A stretch of 64,000 bases of DNA from Raoultibacter massiliensis (GCF_900199545.1 NZ_LT962671.1:749571-813570), one strand, 5' to 3'. Numbered from the stretch's first letter, positions 54,253-62,826 are shown. Numbers and translations: made by a program. The notes: generated by a model not told the origin, from the letters alone.

Positions 54253-55975
54253 GGCTTTCGGCTTGACCGAGCAGGGTGCGAAGAATTTCAAGCTCGGCGT
54301 GTTCTGCTGCGCACTCGCCAATCTCGTGCTCATGGCTCCCATCGGGATCCTGTTCATGCTTGTCAACGAGTTCATGAACCATTTGACCACGGGTTCGCCC
54401 CTTCCCGAGCTTTTGCCGTACATGCTCGGTGCTGTCGCCATCCTCGTCGTGATCGCGCTTACGCAGTGGGCCGAATACGCCAACACGTATCACAAGGTGT
54501 ACGACGAGAGCGCCCGCAAGCGCACCGACTTGGCAGAGCATCTGCGGCAGCTTCCGCTTTCGTTCTTCGGACGGCGCGATCTGTCAGACCTCACGAACAC
54601 CATCATGAAAGATTGCGCCGATCAGGAGCGTCTGTTCATGCACATCATGCCCCAGCTGTTCGGAACGGGCATTTCGACGACCATCATCGTCGTCAGCATC
54701 TTCTTCTACGACTGGCGCCTTGCGCTTGCGGCGTTTTGGGTGGTGCCCGTAGCGCTGGTGATCATGGCGCTGTCGAGCAAGTACCAGCAGCGCAAGGCGA
54801 AGGTCATGGAAGACGCTCGACTCGTCATGTCCGATGGCGTTCAGGAATTCCTCGAGTGTGCGCAGGAGATTCGCGCGACCAACCGATCGCAGGATTTCCT
54901 CGATACGCTGACCGGCAAACTCGATGCGTTCGAGCGCTCTCAGATCGTGTCCGAGTTGACGACGGGCGCCTGCATCACTTCGGCACAGGCGTTTCTGAAG
55001 CTCGGCATCGGAACGACCGTCTTCGTCGGCGCGTCGCTCATCGTTTCGGGGCAGATCGATTTCATGGTGTACTTTGCGTTTCTTCTCGTGGTCACGCGCG
55101 TGTACGACCCTATCAACATCGTTCTCCAATCGATCGGCGAGCTGCTCACGATGCGGCTTTCCATCAAGCGCACGCAGGATATCGCAGCTGAGCCGGTTAT
55201 GGCAGGTTCCTCCTCGTTCGATCCTGAGGGCCATGATCTGGTATTCGAGGACGTATCGTTCTCCTACAAGACGGGGGAGCGCGTGCTCGACGGCGTGAGC
55301 TTCTGCGCGAAAGAAGGCGAAGTGACCGCGCTCGTCGGCCCGTCAGGCTCGGGCAAGTCGACGGTTGCCAAGCTCGCCGCCCGGTTCTGGGATGTCGATT
55401 CGGGCAGCGTGCGCGTCGGCGGGGTCGACGTTTCGGGAGTCGATCCGGAAACGCTGCTCGCCGACTACGCGGAGGTGTTTCAAGACGTGGTCCTGTTCGA
55501 CGACACTGTGATGGAGAACATCCGCCTCGGAAGGCGGGGCGCCACCGACGAGGAAGTGCTCGCGGCGGCGAGGTCGGCGATGTGCGACGAGTTCGTGAGC
55601 CGGATGCCGCAGGGCTACGAGACGCTCGTCGGCGAGAACGGCGCACGTCTGTCGGGAGGAGAGCGGCAACGCATCTCGATCGCCCGCGCGCTTCTCAAAG
55701 ATGCCCCGATCGTGCTGCTCGACGAGGCGACCGCTTCGCTCGACGTCGAGAACGAGAGCCAGGTTCAGGCGGCCCTCTCGCGCCTTCTGTCCGATAAGAC
55801 CGTGCTCGTGATCGCGCATCGCATGCGCACGGTTGCCAACGCCGACAAGATCGTCGTGCTGAAGGAAGGCCGCGTGTCCGAGCAGGGAGCACCCGAAGAT
55901 CTCATGGCCGATCCCGACGGCGCGTACCGTCGCATGGTCGAGCTTCAGAGCACAAGTGCAAGTTGGGCGATTTAG
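54242..55975 (+). CDS. ABC half-transporter, exporter fold (second of pair)
   Basis: Encodes 577 residues: six membrane helices (about 20-320), then an ATPase with GPSGSGKST, LSGGERQRISIARA, VLLDEATASLDVENE and IAHRMR. LPLSFFGRRDLSDLTNTIMKDCADQERLFMH..PQL parallels the corresponding region of its partner. It is coupled to the upstream gene by an 11-nt overlap. Transport direction cannot be proven from sequence; family resemblance and the neighbouring ECF and flavodoxin genes favour import. Confidence 0.85.
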   Translation: MLRRAFGLTEQGAKNFKLGVFCCALANLVLMAPIGILFMLVNEFMNHLTTGSPLPELLPYMLGAVAILVVIALTQWAEYANTYHKVYDESARKRTDLAEHLRQLPLSFFGRRDLSDLTNTIMKDCADQERLFMHIMPQLFGTGISTTIIVVSIFFYDWRLALAAFWVVPVALVIMALSSKYQQRKAKVMEDARLVMSDGVQEFLECAQEIRATNRSQDFLDTLTGKLDAFERSQIVSELTTGACITSAQAFLKLGIGTTVFVGASLIVSGQIDFMVYFAFLLVVTRVYDPINIVLQSIGELLTMRLSIKRTQDIAAEPVMAGSSSFDPEGHDLVFEDVSFSYKTGERVLDGVSFCAKEGEVTALVGPSGSGKSTVAKLAARFWDVDSGSVRVGGVDVSGVDPETLLADYAEVFQDVVLFDDTVMENIRLGRRGATDEEVLAAARSAMCDEFVSRMPQGYETLVGENGARLSGGERQRISIARALLKDAPIVLLDEATASLDVENESQVQAALSRLLSDKTVLVIAHRMRTVANADKIVVLKEGRVSEQGAPEDLMADPDGAYRRMVELQSTSASWAI

Positions 55976-56000
55976 AGGCTGAGAGAGCGGCCTCGACAGG

Positions 56001-56040
56001 AAAGCCCCCGACCGAGATGTTGTTCGGCCGGGGGCTTTGT
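56001..56040. terminator. bidirectional terminator after the ABC pair
   Basis: AAAGCCCCCG-A-CCGA and TCGG-C-CGGGGGCTTT pair across 56001-56038, giving 14 pairs around one mismatch. Both ends carry A/T-rich triplets, suiting the convergent flavodoxin operon too. Confidence 0.8.
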
Positions 56041-56073
56041 CGTACGCGCGGTAGCTTGCTTGAGTTCGGTGCT

Positions 56074-56113
56074 TCCGGCGCAGCGCCGCTCCGGTGTCTC
56101 CGGCGCAGCGCCG
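56074..56113. repeat. 15-bp palindromic direct repeat
   Basis: TCCGGCGCAGCGCCG occurs at 56074-56088 and 56099-56113; each copy holds the palindrome CGGCGC-A-GCGCCG. It lies between the terminator and the flavodoxin stop. Confidence 0.6.
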
Positions 56114-56167
56114 AGCGCGCAGTAGCTCGCCCAGGAGGCGCCGGGGCGTCTCAAGCGGGCTGATCGC

Positions 56168-56590
56168 CTATTCGGCGAGCAGCGCTCCGAGGCGCATGCA
56201 TTCTGCCGTAGCCTCGTCGTCGGGATAGTCTTTGGCGATGACCGAGTCGACAAGCTCGATGCCTGCGCCGACGGCGCGGTCTTCCCATGACTCCATCCAT
56301 TCGCCGTCGTTCCAATCGTACGAGCCGAACAGCGCGACCGGCTTGCCCGCAAGCAACGGCTCCACTTCGTCGTACATGGGCAAAAACTCGGAGTCTTCGA
56401 GCTCTTCGTCGCCCATGGCAGGGCATCCGAATGCGAAGGATTCATAGGCATCGAGCTTACCGGGTCCGAAATCGGCAGCTTGGATCAAGTCGGCCTTGCC
56501 TCCTTTGCCCTGCACTCCTTCGGCGATGAGCTGCGCCATGGCTTCGGTGTTGCCCGTGCCGCTCCAATAGACGATTGCTACGCTTTTCAT
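56168..56590 (-). CDS. flavodoxin
   Basis: Encodes 140 residues. IVYWSGTGNTEAMA is the FMN phosphate loop, and the aromatic flavin-stacking loops FGCPAMGDEELED and GSYDWNDGEWM are typical of short-chain flavodoxins. It replaces ferredoxin as an electron carrier, classically when iron is scarce. Its start overlaps the DUF3793 stop as ATGA, so it is the second gene of that operon. Confidence 0.94.
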   Translation of the reverse strand: MKSVAIVYWSGTGNTEAMAQLIAEGVQGKGGKADLIQAADFGPGKLDAYESFAFGCPAMGDEELEDSEFLPMYDEVEPLLAGKPVALFGSYDWNDGEWMESWEDRAVGAGIELVDSVIAKDYPDDEATAECMRLGALLAE

Positions 56591-57240
56591 ACTGCTAACT
56601 CCTTTTCTCGGACGGTTACCTGATTCAGATCGTCAAACGCGGTGAGGCTCTCGAGCGTCGCACCGTTGTCGAAGAGGCTTTGATAGAGGTTCGTGCAGCT
56701 CTTGTACCGGCAAAAGCATGCCTGTGCATCGCGGGCGTTCGCATACACCTTCCAGCATCCGCTGCAGAGGCAGTGCCTGCCTTCGTTTTCGATGAATCCG
56801 ACGACGTCGTCAAACGGATACCCGAGAAAGAACCCTATCTCATGGGGGAACTCGCAGGTTCCCAAAAGCCTGCTTTCGAGATCGGTTCCGCATATGCGGT
56901 GGTGGAGCCGCTCTATGCAGCTCGCGAGGTTGTCGGGATCGTAGCCTGCCTTCCTGAGGTACGAAGCGATGTCGGCTTGCTGGATGTTTGCGGTCAGGGT
57001 GGTCGGGCGATAAACGAACAGAAGCGCCCCCGAGTCGCGCCGCGCGAGAATCTCGAGCCGCACCCCATGCGGTTCGAGCCGTTCGCGGCACGTGTTCAGC
57101 AACCCTGAATCGCATTCTTTTTGCGCCGTCTTTGCGGGGATGGTGAAAAGATTCGCGGGCTTGAGGCCTGCGAGCGTAGGCGTGCAATGGCGTACTATCT
57201 TTCGTTCGAGCGAACGCAAAGGCGTCAGCGGTTCTTCCAT
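56587..57240 (-). CDS. DUF3793 family protein
   Basis: Encodes 217 residues. FPHEIGFFLGYPFDDVVGFIENEG, LCSGCWKVYANARDAQACFCRYKSC and the N-terminal HC.PTLAGLKPANLF are the family pattern. The function is unknown; the family is often adjacent to flavodoxin and under iron control in anaerobes. The cysteines near residues 168-195 could bind metal or a cluster. The start follows GAAGGAGCGCT; operator site 3 lies 127 nt upstream. Confidence 0.88.
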   Translation of the reverse strand: MEEPLTPLRSLERKIVRHCTPTLAGLKPANLFTIPAKTAQKECDSGLLNTCRERLEPHGVRLEILARRDSGALLFVYRPTTLTANIQQADIASYLRKAGYDPDNLASCIERLHHRICGTDLESRLLGTCEFPHEIGFFLGYPFDDVVGFIENEGRHCLCSGCWKVYANARDAQACFCRYKSCTNLYQSLFDNGATLESLTAFDDLNQVTVREKELAV

Positions 57241-57366
57241 AGCGCTCCTTCGGTCTTATGCGATTACGATGCCGGCGCGCCAACGCGCACGGGCCTTTGA
57301 TTGCGGGCCATCCTGGTTGACCGCAATCTGCTCTCAAGTGATCGTAACCTACTTTGCGGCAGGAAA

Positions 57367-57382
57367 GTAAACTATGGCTAAC
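57367..57382 (-). promoter_or_regulatory. 16-bp operator site 3, upstream of DUF3793-flavodoxin
   Basis: On the plus strand GTAAACTATGGCTAAC; its minus-strand reading begins GTTAGCCATAG. It shares TATGGCTAAC/CATGGCTAAC with site 1. It is the only recognised control element in the 333-nt divergent region before the DUF3793 gene. Confidence 0.6.
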
Positions 57383-57498
57383 ATATAGCGAATAGAGGAT
57401 GGCCCTGTCAAGAGGTAGCGGGATATGCGGAAGAAAACACATGCCATCCGAAAACCTTTGCGTGCTGCCCTTCATTTGCGACGCCTTTGTCGACTTCG

Positions 57499-57527
57499 TT
57501 GCTCTGATTCCTCATCTGTGCTATAAA
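57499..57527 (+). promoter_or_regulatory. promoter of the HD-GYP gene
   Basis: TTGCTC (57499-57504), a 17-nt spacer and TATAAA (57522-57527). The operator begins at the next base. Confidence 0.7.
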
Positions 57528-57543
57528 GTTAGCTAAATCTAAC
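57528..57543 (+). promoter_or_regulatory. 16-bp operator site 4, at the HD-GYP transcription start
   Basis: GTTAGCTAAATCTAAC, an almost perfect palindrome immediately downstream of the -10. Binding would block promoter clearance, the usual position for a repressor. Confidence 0.75.
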
Positions 57544-57573
57544 AATGGTGAAGAATCGATAGGCAGAAGAACT

Positions 57574-58326
57574 ATGAAAGGGTACCGGCCGATTGGCGAC
57601 GAGATCGCATGCGATAGCGCGTATGAAATCGAGGCATGCGGCACATGTGCGACGAAGCGGGCATCGCTTGTTCTGCATGATTTGATCCAGAGCATCGTTT
57701 CGGCGCTCGAAGCGCGCGACCCCCATACGGCAGAGCATTCTCTGCGGGTCGGGGATATGGTGGAGCGAACCTGCGAGCTCATGGGTCTTTCGGCGGAGGA
57801 AACCGCCACCATCCATATGGCTGCCCACGTGCATGACATCGGCAAGATAGGCATCCCCGATAACGTGCTCATCAGGAATGCGAGGCTCACTCCAACAGAG
57901 CGCGACGTGTTGAAAAACCACCCGAAGATCGGCTACGACATCCTTTCCGGCTGCGAGAGTCTCAAGGGGGTCGCAGAAATCGTGCTCTTCCACCATGAGC
58001 GATGGGACGGCACGGGCTACCCCGAGGGGCTTTCGGGCGAGAGCATCCCGCTCGGTGCCCGCATTATCGCGGTGTGCGACTCGATCGACGCCATGCTCGG
58101 CAAGCGCGTTTACCGAAAAGCGATGACCGAGCGCGATTGCATCCAAGAGATATTCCTCAACAGCGGATCGATGTACGATCCCGATATCGCCTGGTTCGTA
58201 CTCAAGCACTGGAGCCCGATCGTCGGTCCCGTCGAGTTCAAAGACAGGATCGATTCCGAGCCAGGGTCGTATCACGAGCTGTGCTGCAGCGTCCCTGTGC
58301 CGAAGTCGATCGCGCTCATAGCGTAA
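57574..58326 (+). CDS. HD-GYP domain phosphohydrolase
   Basis: Encodes 250 residues. A short N-terminus with CDSAYEIEACGTC is followed by an HD-GYP domain (about 30-220): HSLRVGDMVE, HVHDIGKIGIPD (the HD dyad), KNHPKIGYDIL, and HHERWDGTGYPEGLSG containing the GYP signature. Such domains hydrolyse cyclic di-GMP or related dinucleotides. No receiver or sensor domain is attached, so control is probably transcriptional, through the operator at its start site. Confidence 0.9.
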   Translation: MKGYRPIGDEIACDSAYEIEACGTCATKRASLVLHDLIQSIVSALEARDPHTAEHSLRVGDMVERTCELMGLSAEETATIHMAAHVHDIGKIGIPDNVLIRNARLTPTERDVLKNHPKIGYDILSGCESLKGVAEIVLFHHERWDGTGYPEGLSGESIPLGARIIAVCDSIDAMLGKRVYRKAMTERDCIQEIFLNSGSMYDPDIAWFVLKHWSPIVGPVEFKDRIDSEPGSYHELCCSVPVPKSIALIA

Positions 58327-58346
58327 AGAGATTTGCTGCGCTGCGT

Positions 58347-58426
58347 ATAAAAGCTCACGGCTCGCTTGCGGCGCGCGACTGCGCTGTGCATAGAAGCGCA
58401 CGGCGCGCTTGGGTGCGCGACTGCGC
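58347..58426. repeat. imperfect direct repeat upstream of uracil permease gene
   Basis: 58347-58384 and 58390-58426 are similar over about 37 bases and both end in GCGCGACTGCGC. No coding role; not followed by further copies, so not a CRISPR array. Confidence 0.6.
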
Positions 58427-58624
58427 CGTTTCCATCTTGCCCCGAAGATTTTGATGGCTTTCGTCCGTCCGAAGCGCAGATCGCGCTGCTCGTCGGCTTG
58501 CTTGAACGTTTTTGGGCAATGCCGCATCGTCGGCTTTCTCTTTGTGGCACAATTTGAAAGATTGAGTTCGGCGCGGGGAGCTGGATGCCTGCCGCCGGCA
58601 TTTCGCAAGAGAAGGGGATGAAAC

Positions 58625-60037
58625 GTGAGCGAAAACAAGATGACGCCCACCATGGGGGCAAAAGACAGCCCGGATGCAGTATACGATGCGCGTACGCTCG
58701 GTGCGCCGAAAATGGCACTGTTCGGTTTGCAGCACATGTTTGCCATGTTCGGCGCGACGATCCTCGTGCCAACGCTGACGGGGCTCTCCGTTTCGGCGAC
58801 GCTTCTGTTCGCCGGCGTGGGAACGCTTTTGTTCCACCTGCTGGCCAAGGGCAAGGTTCCCGCGTTCTTGGGCTCTTCGTTCGCCTTCATTGCGGGCTAT
58901 GCCGCAATAGCGCCGAACGGCGAAGCCGATCTCTTGCCCTACGCCTGCCTTGGCGTTGCCTGCGCGGGCCTTTTGTACCTTGTGCTTTCGGCCCTGTTCC
59001 GGATATTCGGCCCCGCTCGCGTCATGCGGTTCTTCCCGCCCGTCGTGACCGGACCGATCGTCATTGCAATCGGCCTTATCCTTGCGAGTTCGGCCATCGG
59101 CAACGCATCGACCAATTGGCCGATCGCCATCGTGGCAATCGCCATCATCGTGGTGTGCAACATCTGGGGTCGCGGGATGATCAAGATCATCCCTATCCTG
59201 CTCGGCGTGATCGGCGCGTACGTGGTCGCTGCAGTTGCGGGTGTCGTTGACTTCACGCCGGTTGCCGAAGCTGCGTGGATCGGCGCTCCGTTCCAATGGA
59301 GCGATACGGTGTTCTCCATCTTCGGTGCCGATTTCAACGCGGGACTTGCCATAACGGCCATCATCACCATCATGCCGCTCGCGTTTGCCACCATGATCGA
59401 GCACATCGGCGATGTTTCGGCCATCAGCTCGACGGTCAACCGCAACTATATCGCAGAGCCCGGTTTGCACCGCACGCTGCTCGGCGACGGTCTTGCGACT
59501 ATTCTGGCATCGCTTTTCGGTGCTCCCGCAAACACCACGTACGGCGAAAACACCGGCGTGCTTGCGCTGACGCGCGTGTTCGATCCGCGCGTCATTCGCA
59601 TTGCCGCCATCTTTGCGATCGTCTTCTCGTTTTGCCCGAAGTTTGCGGCGGTCATTTCGGTTATGCCCGCCTGCGTGATCGGTGGCGTATCGCTGGTTCT
59701 GTACGGCATGATCTCGGCTGTGGGCATCCGCAACCTCGTCGAGAACCACGTCGATTTCATGAAGAGCCGCAACGTCATCATCACTGCTCTGATTCTCGTG
59801 CTCTCGCTCGGCATCGCTTACAGCACGGCGGGTGCCCTCGTCGTGCCGATAGGGGATATCACCATCTCGCTTTCGGGTCTGGCCGTCGGGTCGATCGTGG
59901 GGATTCTGCTCAACATGGTATTACCTGGGCACGATGATATCCCAGGCGAAGAGCCTCAAGCTCTTTCGGAATACGACGAGCTGGATCACTTGCCGCTCGA
60001 GGGATCCTATGAGGCGTTGGCGAACGTCAAGAGGTAG
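58625..60037 (+). CDS. uraA: uracil:proton symporter, NCS2 family
   Basis: Encodes 470 residues from a GTG behind AAGGGGATG. About 14 membrane helices with ATILVPTLTGL, FLGSSFAFI, the substrate helix EHIGDVSAIS and FGAPANTTYGENTGVLALTRV, all typical of UraA/PyrP. It imports uracil. It stands alone, with no pyr gene or recognised operator beside it. Confidence 0.93.
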   Translation: MSENKMTPTMGAKDSPDAVYDARTLGAPKMALFGLQHMFAMFGATILVPTLTGLSVSATLLFAGVGTLLFHLLAKGKVPAFLGSSFAFIAGYAAIAPNGEADLLPYACLGVACAGLLYLVLSALFRIFGPARVMRFFPPVVTGPIVIAIGLILASSAIGNASTNWPIAIVAIAIIVVCNIWGRGMIKIIPILLGVIGAYVVAAVAGVVDFTPVAEAAWIGAPFQWSDTVFSIFGADFNAGLAITAIITIMPLAFATMIEHIGDVSAISSTVNRNYIAEPGLHRTLLGDGLATILASLFGAPANTTYGENTGVLALTRVFDPRVIRIAAIFAIVFSFCPKFAAVISVMPACVIGGVSLVLYGMISAVGIRNLVENHVDFMKSRNVIITALILVLSLGIAYSTAGALVVPIGDITISLSGLAVGSIVGILLNMVLPGHDDIPGEEPQALSEYDELDHLPLEGSYEALANVKR

Positions 60038-60256
60038 GATCGGCGCATTTCGCTGCGAGGCTTCGCTTGACGCCTTGCAGCGCACCGCCTCAAGTTGATG
60101 AGTGCTGCGATTCCGCTGTGCGCCGGTGCGAGAGCCGGTCGGGCTACGGCGTGGGTGAGAGACGCATTGTGTGGGATCGGCCCGCCGCCGATCTTGCCGT
60201 TCGATGAAGTTTGCGGCCGGCGCTTGGAGGCGTTTTTCGGGTAAACGGTGTTCATT
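60038..60256. other. non-coding stretch after uracil permease gene
   Basis: About 220 nt with no gene, promoter or terminator that I could support on either strand. Confidence 0.4.
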
Positions 60257-60397
60257 TGCAGCCCAAGGCGAGTTTTGGCAGTGATTTCTCAGATTGGTAT
60301 GAAGTTAAGCAGTTCTGAACTGGTAAAACGCTGCTTTCCCTTTGCTGATGGTCATGACCTATGGGCAAATCACTGCCAAAACTCGCCTTGGGCTGCA
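60257..60397. repeat. 141-bp element with 31-bp perfect inverted repeats
   Basis: The arm 60257-60287 (begins TGCAGCCCAAGGCG, ends GCAGTGATTT) is the exact reverse complement of 60367-60397. The 79-nt interior has no gene. Flanks are ATT on the left and TTT on the right, so any target duplication would be only 2 nt of T. It may be a miniature transposable element or the source of a very stable RNA hairpin. It lies 72 nt beyond the stop of nuclease-like paralog 2. Confidence 0.8.
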
Positions 60398-60468
60398 TTT
60401 CCGAAGGCTTTTGCATAAAAACCTTCGGATGCATGCCGTTTCGGACCGCAGGAAGTCGGCGGCAGGCC

Positions 60469-61443
60469 TTATCGGTGAGGCTTGTTGGATAGAATGGTCG
60501 CTCTGAGCTCTAATTCTTTTTCATGCCATTGCTTCTTTGTCGGCTGCCGTCTCATTCCAAGCAGCTTTTCAAGCGTGTGGACGACGATGTTGAACTCGTT
60601 TATGTTTTGAATCTGTCGATGGGTTACGGTTACGACTTCGATACCCAAGCTCATGAGCGCAGCGCGTCTGGTTGCATCGTCGGAGATGTTTTCAGGCCCC
60701 GTGTGCCTTTCGTTGCTGTCGTATTCGACGGCGACGCCCGCTTCGGGCCAGAACATGTCGCATCGGAAGCTAGATTTTCCCGTTGCCTTGCGAATCGCAC
60801 TCGTCGTTTTGAGCCTGTAATTGAGCTCGGGCCTGCGCAGGCCCCGCCCGCCGATTCTCAAGGGAAAGCTTATCAGCTCGAATAAGATCGACTCCATGGG
60901 CGACTCCGATCCGTCGACGATGTAGCGCAGCGCGCGCGTGGCGTCGGCCGATCCGTGGACGCCGCTGGCTTTGCCGACGAACGAGCTGAGGGCGGTGGAG
61001 GAGGTAAGCGGGGGAACTTGGTATGTCGTCGGCCTGTTTCCGACGGGCAATCGGTACATTCCGCACAGCTCGAGCCCTACGAGGACTGCCTGTGCGAAGT
61101 GCATGTGTCTTGCAGCCCAAATGATGCATGGCTCAGGGCGGCTTACGAAAACGTCGTCGGCAATTTGTGCGAACGAGCCGCGCGGCAATTTTTCCGGCCA
61201 TATATGGCATCGCAAACGATCGCTTCTGCATCGCGTTTCCGCATCGGGAACGTACAGGTGAACAGGATCCGAAAGGAAGGGGAGATGCTTTTCGCGCAAC
61301 TCCTCGATCCGGCTCGGAAGCGGTTTGTGCCAGCATGCTGCATTTCGCCGGGGTGTCGTCGGGCGTTCGGAGACGACGAAGCTGCGCCGGTTGCAGGCGC
61401 GCCAGAACTCGAGAGCCGATATGTCGCACAATATGAGGGGCAT
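60469..61443 (-). CDS. solitary PD-(D/E)XK-like protein, paralog 2
   Basis: Encodes 324 residues, the same length as the 29343-30317 product. Shared blocks: ALEFWR near residue 10, GSESPMESILFEL, LNYRLKTTS, FRCDMFWPEAGVAVEYDSNERH, and RRAALMSLGIEVVTVTHRQI. The acidic residues of the proposed nuclease site (E of SPMES, D of FRCD, E and D of VEYD) are kept, while overall identity is modest, so this is an old duplication rather than a recent one. No operon partner. Nuclease activity is inferred from motif spacing only. Confidence 0.75.
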   Translation of the reverse strand: MPLILCDISALEFWRACNRRSFVVSERPTTPRRNAACWHKPLPSRIEELREKHLPFLSDPVHLYVPDAETRCRSDRLRCHIWPEKLPRGSFAQIADDVFVSRPEPCIIWAARHMHFAQAVLVGLELCGMYRLPVGNRPTTYQVPPLTSSTALSSFVGKASGVHGSADATRALRYIVDGSESPMESILFELISFPLRIGGRGLRRPELNYRLKTTSAIRKATGKSSFRCDMFWPEAGVAVEYDSNERHTGPENISDDATRRAALMSLGIEVVTVTHRQIQNINEFNIVVHTLEKLLGMRRQPTKKQWHEKELELRATILSNKPHR

Positions 61444-61461
61444 GGGGGAAGGATAGCACGG
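61444..61461 (-). promoter_or_regulatory. extended -10 promoter for a leaderless mRNA
   Basis: On the minus strand CCGTGCTATCCT (61461-61450) ends 6 nt before the ATG at 61443, exactly as upstream of paralog 1. No Shine-Dalgarno lies between. Confidence 0.7.
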
Positions 61462-61711
61462 AACCCGTGCGGGAAGGGGTATAAAATATATTATTTGAAC
61501 AGGTACGATGTTCAGAATGTGTAAGGTTTTTTGACAAAATCCGTAAGGTTTCGAACTGACGGTACAGGGATATGCGTGCAGACGCCTGCGCTATTTTGCA
61601 GATGCGAGCCTTTTTTCGCTTGCGCCGAATACAGAAGCGCTGCGGGCGAACGGCAGGTTGCAGCTAAACGTGGAAGCGCTGTGAATCATCGAACGTATAC
61701 CTTGCTTTATA
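61462..61711. other. intergenic region between nuclease-like paralog 2 and the winged-helix gene
   Basis: Non-coding on both strands as far as can be judged. GTAAGGTTT occurs twice around 61521-61550, flanking a consensus-like TTGACA (61531-61536) that lacks a matching -10. Confidence 0.4.
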
Positions 61712-61727
61712 GTTAGCTAAAGCTAAC
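61712..61727 (+). promoter_or_regulatory. 16-bp operator site 5, the best palindrome of the set
   Basis: GTTAGCTAAAGCTAAC, symmetric except at the central pair. It overlaps a possible -10, TATAGT (61708-61713), 46 nt before the small winged-helix gene. Confidence 0.75.
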
Positions 61728-61772
61728 TTATGATATCATGTTCCCGGTAATAGCTGACGAAAGGCGGTTTCC

Positions 61773-61994
61773 ATGGTGGTGGGCGTTCGCAAGTCGCTCG
61801 AAGAGGGTCGCACGTATTCCTATGCCGATCTATCGGATCGATTTGGATTGCGTGGGGCAGAATTCGAACGGATTCTCGACTATCTGGTTGAGCGGGGATG
61901 CTTGAAGCCCCAGGTGTTCGAACGCAGGCACCAAGATGGAAAAGAGCTTCTGCACTGCGTTTCGCGCGAGCATCATCTGCGATGGGAGGCATGA
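61773..61994 (+). CDS. small winged-helix-like protein (FeoC-like layout)
   Basis: Encodes 73 residues. VRKSLEEGRTYSYADLSDRFGLRGAEFERILDYLVERGCLKPQVF has the helix-turn-helix rhythm of FeoC/winged-helix proteins, followed by a short basic wing with two Cys overall. AAAGGCGG precedes the ATG. No feoA or feoB is adjacent in the window, so the FeoC link rests on fold pattern and on the operator upstream. It may be a small regulator of the same regulon. Confidence 0.6.
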   Translation: MVVGVRKSLEEGRTYSYADLSDRFGLRGAEFERILDYLVERGCLKPQVFERRHQDGKELLHCVSREHHLRWEA

Positions 61995-62166
61995 GGGGCT
62001 GTAGAAATCCGCGTTGCCCTTCGCTCGGCCTTTGAGGATCGCAGGATTTGCGGTCTGAGGCGGTGACCTTCTTTTGAAGCCGTTGCGCTCTCTGCGGTTG
62101 CTCGGGATCCGAATTCGCTCATTTGCGGTATCATGGCTCAGGCGGATGAGTTCGGATTGGAGGAGC

Positions 62167-62826
62167 ATGCAGCGAAAAGGCCCATCGACGGGAAATCGCG
62201 ACAACGCGCGCGACCGCATCACGGCTTGTGCGGTTCGCGAGTTCATGGAAAAGGGCTTCACTGGTGCATCCCTTAGAGCGATTGCCTCTTCTGCCGACGT
62301 GACCACAGGGGCGATATACGGGTATTTCCCCAGCAAGGAAGCTCTTTTCGATGCTATTGTGGGACCGGCCGGAGACGAGCTTTTCAACCGCTACGTTGCG
62401 GCTCAGGAGAATTTCTACGATCTGCCGCTTGAAAGCCAGACGTTCGACGGAATGCAAGCATACGAGCGGGGGCTTGTGCATGAAATGCTCGATTTCGTAT
62501 ACGATCACCGTGACGAATTCCTGCTCATCTTCGCTAAATCGACGGGTACTGCTTGGGAAAACTACATCGAGCGCTTCATCGATGTCGAAGAAGAAAGCAC
62601 CCATCGCTATACGCGCGTCATGCGAGAGCAGGGGATTGCGATCTCCGATTTGTCGCAGACGACTTCGCGCATCCTTTCGAGCATGTTCTTCCGCGGGTAC
62701 TTCGAACCGCTTCTTGTCGACATGCCGCGCGAAGAGGCGCATGAGTTCATCGCTGATTACGAGCGATTCTTCCATGCCGGTTATCTTGTGCTCATGGATC
62801 CCGACTTCCGCCCCTTAACCCAATAA
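62167..62826 (+). CDS. TetR-family transcriptional regulator
   Basis: Encodes 219 residues. The N-terminal helix-turn-helix is RDRITACAVREFMEKGFTGASLRAIASSADVTTGAIYGYFPSKEALFDAIV. The C-terminal helical domain is a ligand-binding pocket of unknown specificity. The ATG at 62167 follows GGAGGAGC; one at 62146 would add seven residues. It precedes an ABC half-transporter gene by 169 nt, the usual layout for local control. Confidence 0.9.
   Translation: MQRKGPSTGNRDNARDRITACAVREFMEKGFTGASLRAIASSADVTTGAIYGYFPSKEALFDAIVGPAGDELFNRYVAAQENFYDLPLESQTFDGMQAYERGLVHEMLDFVYDHRDEFLLIFAKSTGTAWENYIERFIDVEEESTHRYTRVMREQGIAISDLSQTTSRILSSMFFRGYFEPLLVDMPREEAHEFIADYERFFHAGYLVLMDPDFRPLTQ

Noticed and set aside
57367-57543. 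Fur boxes upstream of DUF3793-flavodoxin and HD-GYP genes
   Set aside because: The sites lack the GATAAT-type Fur repeats; the GTTAGC palindrome is a different motif, closer to DtxR-type half-sites.
58347-58426. Possible start of a CRISPR array
   Set aside because: Only two imperfect units, no spacer-repeat periodicity and no cas genes.
61531-61536. Consensus TTGACA as a promoter
   Set aside because: No -10 at 16-19 nt on the plus strand, and no gene begins at a suitable distance.
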